Source of the DNA: Armatimonadota bacterium
GTDB lineage: Bacteria > Armatimonadota > Fimbriimonadia > Fimbriimonadales > Fimbriimonadaceae
Assembly (NCBI GenBank): GCA_016125185.1
Contig: WGMG01000004.1
Location: forward strand, 62,001 to 126,000
Direction: 5' to 3'
Length of the DNA stretch: 64,000 nt
The translations under genes were made by a program, and so were the position numbers. The notes beneath the pieces were generated by a model. It was given only the letters and a program-made list of their open reading frames with translations, made no database searches and had not been told where the DNA came from. Numbering within the stretch: the first letter of the stretch is position 1; the number at the start of each line of letters is the position of its first letter. Shown here one piece after another: positions 61,332 through 64,000 of this stretch.

Positions 61332-62573
61332 ATGCAACGAAGCTTCGCCGACAAGCTCCAAGATTACGCCGCCCTTACCATCCGCCTTGGGATCAACATT
61401 CAGCCCGGACAGGAGCTGTTTCTCACCGCGCCGGTGGCAGACGTCGAGTTTGTGCGCCTGCTGGTAGCCGAGGCATACCAGGCGGGGGCGAAGAACGTTC
61501 AAGTCAATTTCGTCGACGACATCGCGGCCAAATCCCGCTTCATTTACGGCTCGGATGAGGCGGTAGCCTACGCGCCCAAGTGGTTTTATGACGGCGTAGC
61601 GAACGCCATGGAAGCTGGGGCGGCTCGGCTCGGCGTGATCAGCGAAGACCCGGGCCTACTGAGCGACATCGATCCCGCCAAGGTCTCGACGTGGTACGGA
61701 GCCGCGGGTGCGGCAGCCAAGCGAGTGGGCGAACTGGTCGGCAGTGCGGCCATCAACTGGAGCCTCGTGGCCGTGCCGAACCCGCGATGGGCGCGCTTGG
61801 TGTTTCCTGGCGACAGCGATGAAACTGCGGTGGCGAAGCTGTGGGAGGCGATTTTCACCTGCTGCCGCGTGGATCAGCCCGATCCTTTGCAGGCGTGGCG
61901 CGACCACTGCGACAACCTCGCTCTACGTCGCGACTACCTGAACCAATTGAATCTGACGGCGGTCTGCTTCCGGGGTCCTGGAACGGATTTGGAAGTCGGC
62001 TTGGTCGATCAGCGAATCTGGATCGGCGGATGGGGAACGGCCAAGAACGGCGTCACCAACGCCCCGAACATCCCCACTGAGGAGATTTTCTCCATGCCCC
62101 ACCGAGACCGCGTGCAAGGCACGGTTTCCAGCACGCTTCCGCTGAGCTTGCGGGGGCAGGTGGTCGATAAGATTCAGGTGGAGTTTAAGGACGGCGTGGT
62201 GGTGCGCGCCTCGGCGGGCGAGGGCGAAAAGACGCTGATCGGCCTCCTGGACACCGACGAGGGCTCGCGCCGATTGGGTGAGGTCGCGCTGGTGCCGCCC
62301 GGGTGCGCGGTGGCCCGCACCGGCCTGCTGTTCACCAACACACTGTACGATGAGAACGCGGCTTGCCACATTGCGCTCGGCTCATCGTTTGCCGAGAACA
62401 TGATGGGCTACGACGACCTGTCGGCCGACGAGCGGCTGGCAGCGGGGTCTAACGACAGCCGCATCCACGTGGACTGGATGATCGGCTCACGCGAGGTCGA
62501 GGTCGATGGCATTTTGCCTAGCGGCGAGCGCAAGCCTCTGATGCGCGGTTTGGACTGGGTCGAGGCGGTTTAG
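61332..62573 (+). CDS. M29-family aminopeptidase
   Basis: A 413-residue aminopeptidase T/AmpS (M29) metallopeptidase. Blocks such as LGINIQPGQELFLTAPVADVEFVRLLVAEAYQAGAKNVQV, FRGPGTDLEVGL, NIPTEEIFSMPHRDRVQG and the C-terminal HIALGSSFAEN and NDSRIHVDWMIGS supply metal ligands (Glu, His and Asp). It is cytosolic and removes N-terminal residues with broad specificity. It lies 9 bp after the THUMP-like gene. Confidence 0.94.
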   Translation: MQRSFADKLQDYAALTIRLGINIQPGQELFLTAPVADVEFVRLLVAEAYQAGAKNVQVNFVDDIAAKSRFIYGSDEAVAYAPKWFYDGVANAMEAGAARLGVISEDPGLLSDIDPAKVSTWYGAAGAAAKRVGELVGSAAINWSLVAVPNPRWARLVFPGDSDETAVAKLWEAIFTCCRVDQPDPLQAWRDHCDNLALRRDYLNQLNLTAVCFRGPGTDLEVGLVDQRIWIGGWGTAKNGVTNAPNIPTEEIFSMPHRDRVQGTVSSTLPLSLRGQVVDKIQVEFKDGVVVRASAGEGEKTLIGLLDTDEGSRRLGEVALVPPGCAVARTGLLFTNTLYDENAACHIALGSSFAENMMGYDDLSADERLAAGSNDSRIHVDWMIGSREVEVDGILPSGERKPLMRGLDWVEAV

Positions 62574-62734
62574 GAGGATTTGGTGCAAAGTGCGGAGTGC
62601 GGAGCAAACTGCCGAAAGGACTTGGATCACCACGGTCCTTCAGACCTCGTGCCGTTTGTCGATCGATACCCAGCCTTCGCAGGCTGGGCTAACTTGGATC
62701 GCTCCGTTGGAGCTCACGCAAGAGGAGCTGTTTG

Positions 62735-62877
62735 GGAGTTGCCCCGATCTCGGGACACAATGCGGCGCTAAGCGCCGGGTCGCTTTCGCTCCTTGGACGA
62801 TTACAGTTACGAGGCTGTCCAGGGGTCTTTGCTTCGCTTCGACACCCTGGCTAACATCTGCGACCCCTCCGGGGTCG
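62735..62877 (-). repeat. R1 dispersed palindromic module, copy b
   Basis: Contains GGCGCTAAGCGCC (62764-62776), a CCAGGGGTC...GACACCCTGG pair and GACCCCTCCGGGGTC (62862-62876), in the same order as copy a at 9616-9797. Confidence 0.75.
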
Positions 62878-62925
62878 AGACCTCTTTGCGCGAAGATCCG
62901 CTCCTGGGAGAGGAAACAAAGCCTC

Positions 62926-62956
62926 GGGTGGCCCGTATAGCCGAAGGCTATGCGGG
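62926..62956 (+). repeat. R3 hairpin repeat
   Basis: GGGTGGCCCGTATAGCC followed by GAAGGCTATGCGGG. The CCCG(T)ATAGCC/GGCTATGCGGG stem has 10-11 pairs and a 3-base loop. Confidence 0.7.
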
Positions 62957-63003
62957 AAATTGACCAGCCATTAGACGAGGTCAGCATCCCGGATGCTGGA
63001 ATT

Positions 63004-63050
63004 AGCCACGCTACGCCCCTTGAGGGGAGTCGGCAAGCGTAGCGAGCCGG
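63004..63050 (+). repeat. R4 dispersed repeat
   Basis: AGCCACGCTACG, CCCCTTGAGGGG (63017-63028), then AGTCGGCAAGCGTAGCGAGCCGG. The same order is seen at 51954-52002. Confidence 0.55.
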
Positions 63051-63079
63051 TAGGAAGTCCGCACAAGCAGGCGCGCTAC

Positions 63080-63424
63080 CTACAATGCGTCCGCTTTCCC
63101 GTACAGCCGAGCGGGTGGCTCCGAGAAGTACTTGAACAGCGCCGGGCACAGCCACCCTTCCATTTCCAGTCCCGCGCAGTAGTACACGTTGCCGGACATC
63201 TCGGGACGCCGCCACTCGAACTCGTGTTGATACCCAGGGAACGGTTCGGCGGAAAACACCAGCCGGAAGCCCTTTTCGGCGTCAGGGATGTCCTTCGTCC
63301 AGGCGTCTAGAATCGTATCCGCTCCGCCCACGAATGGTTCTTGCGACAGACCCACTCGCTCGTCGTCGAAGACCCAAATACCGTACGCCTTGTACGGCGA
63401 AATCACAAACAGCGAGTTGCCCAT
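63080..63424 (-). CDS. DUF6717-family protein
   Basis: A 114-residue protein matching the small DUF6717 family: SLFVISPYKAYGIWVFDDERVGLSQEPFVGGADTI at the start, and EMEGWLCPALFKYFSEPP near the end. Its role is unknown. It lacks signal and membrane segments. It is divergent from the MOSC gene across 36 bp. Confidence 0.82.
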   Translation of the reverse strand: MGNSLFVISPYKAYGIWVFDDERVGLSQEPFVGGADTILDAWTKDIPDAEKGFRLVFSAEPFPGYQHEFEWRRPEMSGNVYYCAGLEMEGWLCPALFKYFSEPPARLYGKADAL

Positions 63425-63460
63425 CGCTCAAGTTTACTGGGTGAGAGGTACGCTCCAGAC

Positions 63461-64000
63461 GTGCTCGCGGGTGAGATTCTTTCGGTCCAGGTGGGCCTGC
63501 CCAAGGTCTACCAAAGCGCCTCAGACGATGGCGAGGATCGCACCTGGTCGTCCGGCATCTTCAAGCGCGCGGTCGAGGGTCCGGTCCGTCTCGGCGAGAC
63601 GAATTTGGACGGCGACGGGCAAGCCGATCTGGTCCATCACGGCGGTCCCGACCGGGCTCTGCTCCTCTATTCCGCCGCCCATTACCCCTTCTGGGAGGAT
63701 CGCTTCGGACACTCCCTCGAGTTCGGGAGCTTTGGCGAAAACCTCACAATCACAGACATGGACGAGCTTCAGGTTTGCCTCGGCGACCGCTTCACTATCG
63801 GTGAAGTGGAGATCGAGGTCAGCCAGCCGCGTCTGCCATGCTTCAAACTGGCGCGACGCCTGGACAAACCTGGTTTGAACCTGGAAGTGATGGAAAACCG
63901 ACGCGGCGGATGGTACACGCGCACGCTCAAGTCCGGCTCGATCCAGCGCGGCGATCGCTTGCAGCAGACGGCTCAGCCGAACCCGCAGTGGACCATCGAC
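63461..64000 (+). CDS. MOSC-domain protein, YiiM-like (3' end cut by window)
   Basis: An open frame of 180 codons from GTG 63461 runs off the window end. Translation gives the MOSC beta-barrel: ILSVQVGLPKVY at the start, DLVHHGGPDRALLLYSAAHYPFW, GSFGENLTITDM and SQPRLPCFKLARRL. The Cys in RLPCFKL fits the conserved molybdenum-cofactor-binding Cys of YiiM, an N-hydroxylated base reductase. The family is usually about 220 residues, so roughly 40 are missing. Confidence 0.88.
   Translation, partial: MLAGEILSVQVGLPKVYQSASDDGEDRTWSSGIFKRAVEGPVRLGETNLDGDGQADLVHHGGPDRALLLYSAAHYPFWEDRFGHSLEFGSFGENLTITDMDELQVCLGDRFTIGEVEIEVSQPRLPCFKLARRLDKPGLNLEVMENRRGGWYTRTLKSGSIQRGDRLQQTAQPNPQWTID

Larger units (their letters stand above)
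62574..63079 (+). other. gene-free region with R1, R3 and R4 repeats
   Basis: A 506-bp region, with no supportable gene. In order: CCCAGCCTTCGCAGGCTGGG near 62669-62688, an R1 module (62735-62877), an R3 hairpin (62926-62956), GCATCCCGGATGC (62984-62996) and R4 (63004-63050). This is the richest repeat cluster of the window. Confidence 0.7.

Noticed and set aside
1-64000. tRNA, rRNA, IS elements and prophage genes
   Set aside because: I looked through the intergenic regions and reading frames and saw no cloverleaf with a TTCGANNC-type arm, no rRNA stretch, and no transposase or phage protein. A tRNAscan/Infernal run would settle small RNAs.

Overview
The window looks like a chromosomal segment of a GC-rich, diderm bacterium, most probably Armatimonadota and close to Fimbriimonadales. 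This placement is inferred, because no rRNA is present. The diderm reading rests on an Omp85/BamA barrel end, two OmpH/Skp-like chaperones, a Wza-like SLBB export protein and Tat-exported DUF1800/DUF1501 proteins. The lineage guess rests on the mix of GatB, a bifunctional homocysteine methyltransferase/MTHFR, DUF885, DUF1501, THUMP-like and DUF6717 genes. Most genes have no strong Shine-Dalgarno. Start/stop overlaps (ATGA, GTGA, TAATG) are common, so many short operons are evident. I see no tRNA, rRNA, CRISPR array, transposase or prophage.

Layout. 1-1.9 kb: bamA end plus two ompH genes. 2.1-9.4 kb: acetamidase, APC permease, gatB, TPR, DUF167, then an FHA/PP2C phospho-signalling pair. 9.8-13.8 kb: lipA and a seven-repeat SLBB exporter. 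14.3-19.9 kb: selD (itself apparently a selenoprotein with UGA at codon 12), CPBP protease, K+ channel, ruvB, maf, TfoX. 19.9-23.2 kb: SUFU, a LemA trio, Hsp20. 23.2-26.3 kb: MarR with a 32-bp operator and two MFS transporters. 26.6-30.9 kb: metallophosphoesterase, Hcy-methyltransferase/MTHFR, DUF885. 31.6-36.9 kb: di-haem oxidoreductase, DinB, HD, hypothetical and DHFR-like genes. 37.2-43.1 kb: purH with an Ig-like membrane protein, cinA, a kinase and an M48 protease. 43.2-46.8 kb: an HDOD-CheB-CheR-CheY-CheX operon without CheA. 47-51.9 kb: a BCCP-like protein lacking its biotin lysine, a pilin-like protein, accC, nusB, folD, hydrolase. 52-55.7 kb: DUF454 and a DUF1800/DUF1501 operon. 55.7-64 kb: methyltransferases, a four-helix-bundle gene framed by heptamer arrays, a sugar isomerase-like gene, a cysteine-peptidase-like protein, a THUMP-like methyltransferase, an M29 peptidase, DUF6717 and a truncated MOSC gene.

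Nearly every intergenic region longer than about 250 bp is filled with dispersed palindromic modules, called R1-R4 here. They recur across the window in both orientations and vary in sequence while keeping their hairpins. Separate period-7 tandem arrays occur at three loci.

The observations most worth following are the selenocysteine SelD with its downstream hairpins, the lysine-less BCCP next to accC, the R1 repeat family, the heptamer arrays around the four-helix-bundle gene, a probable AUU start for the K+ channel, and the MarR operator.
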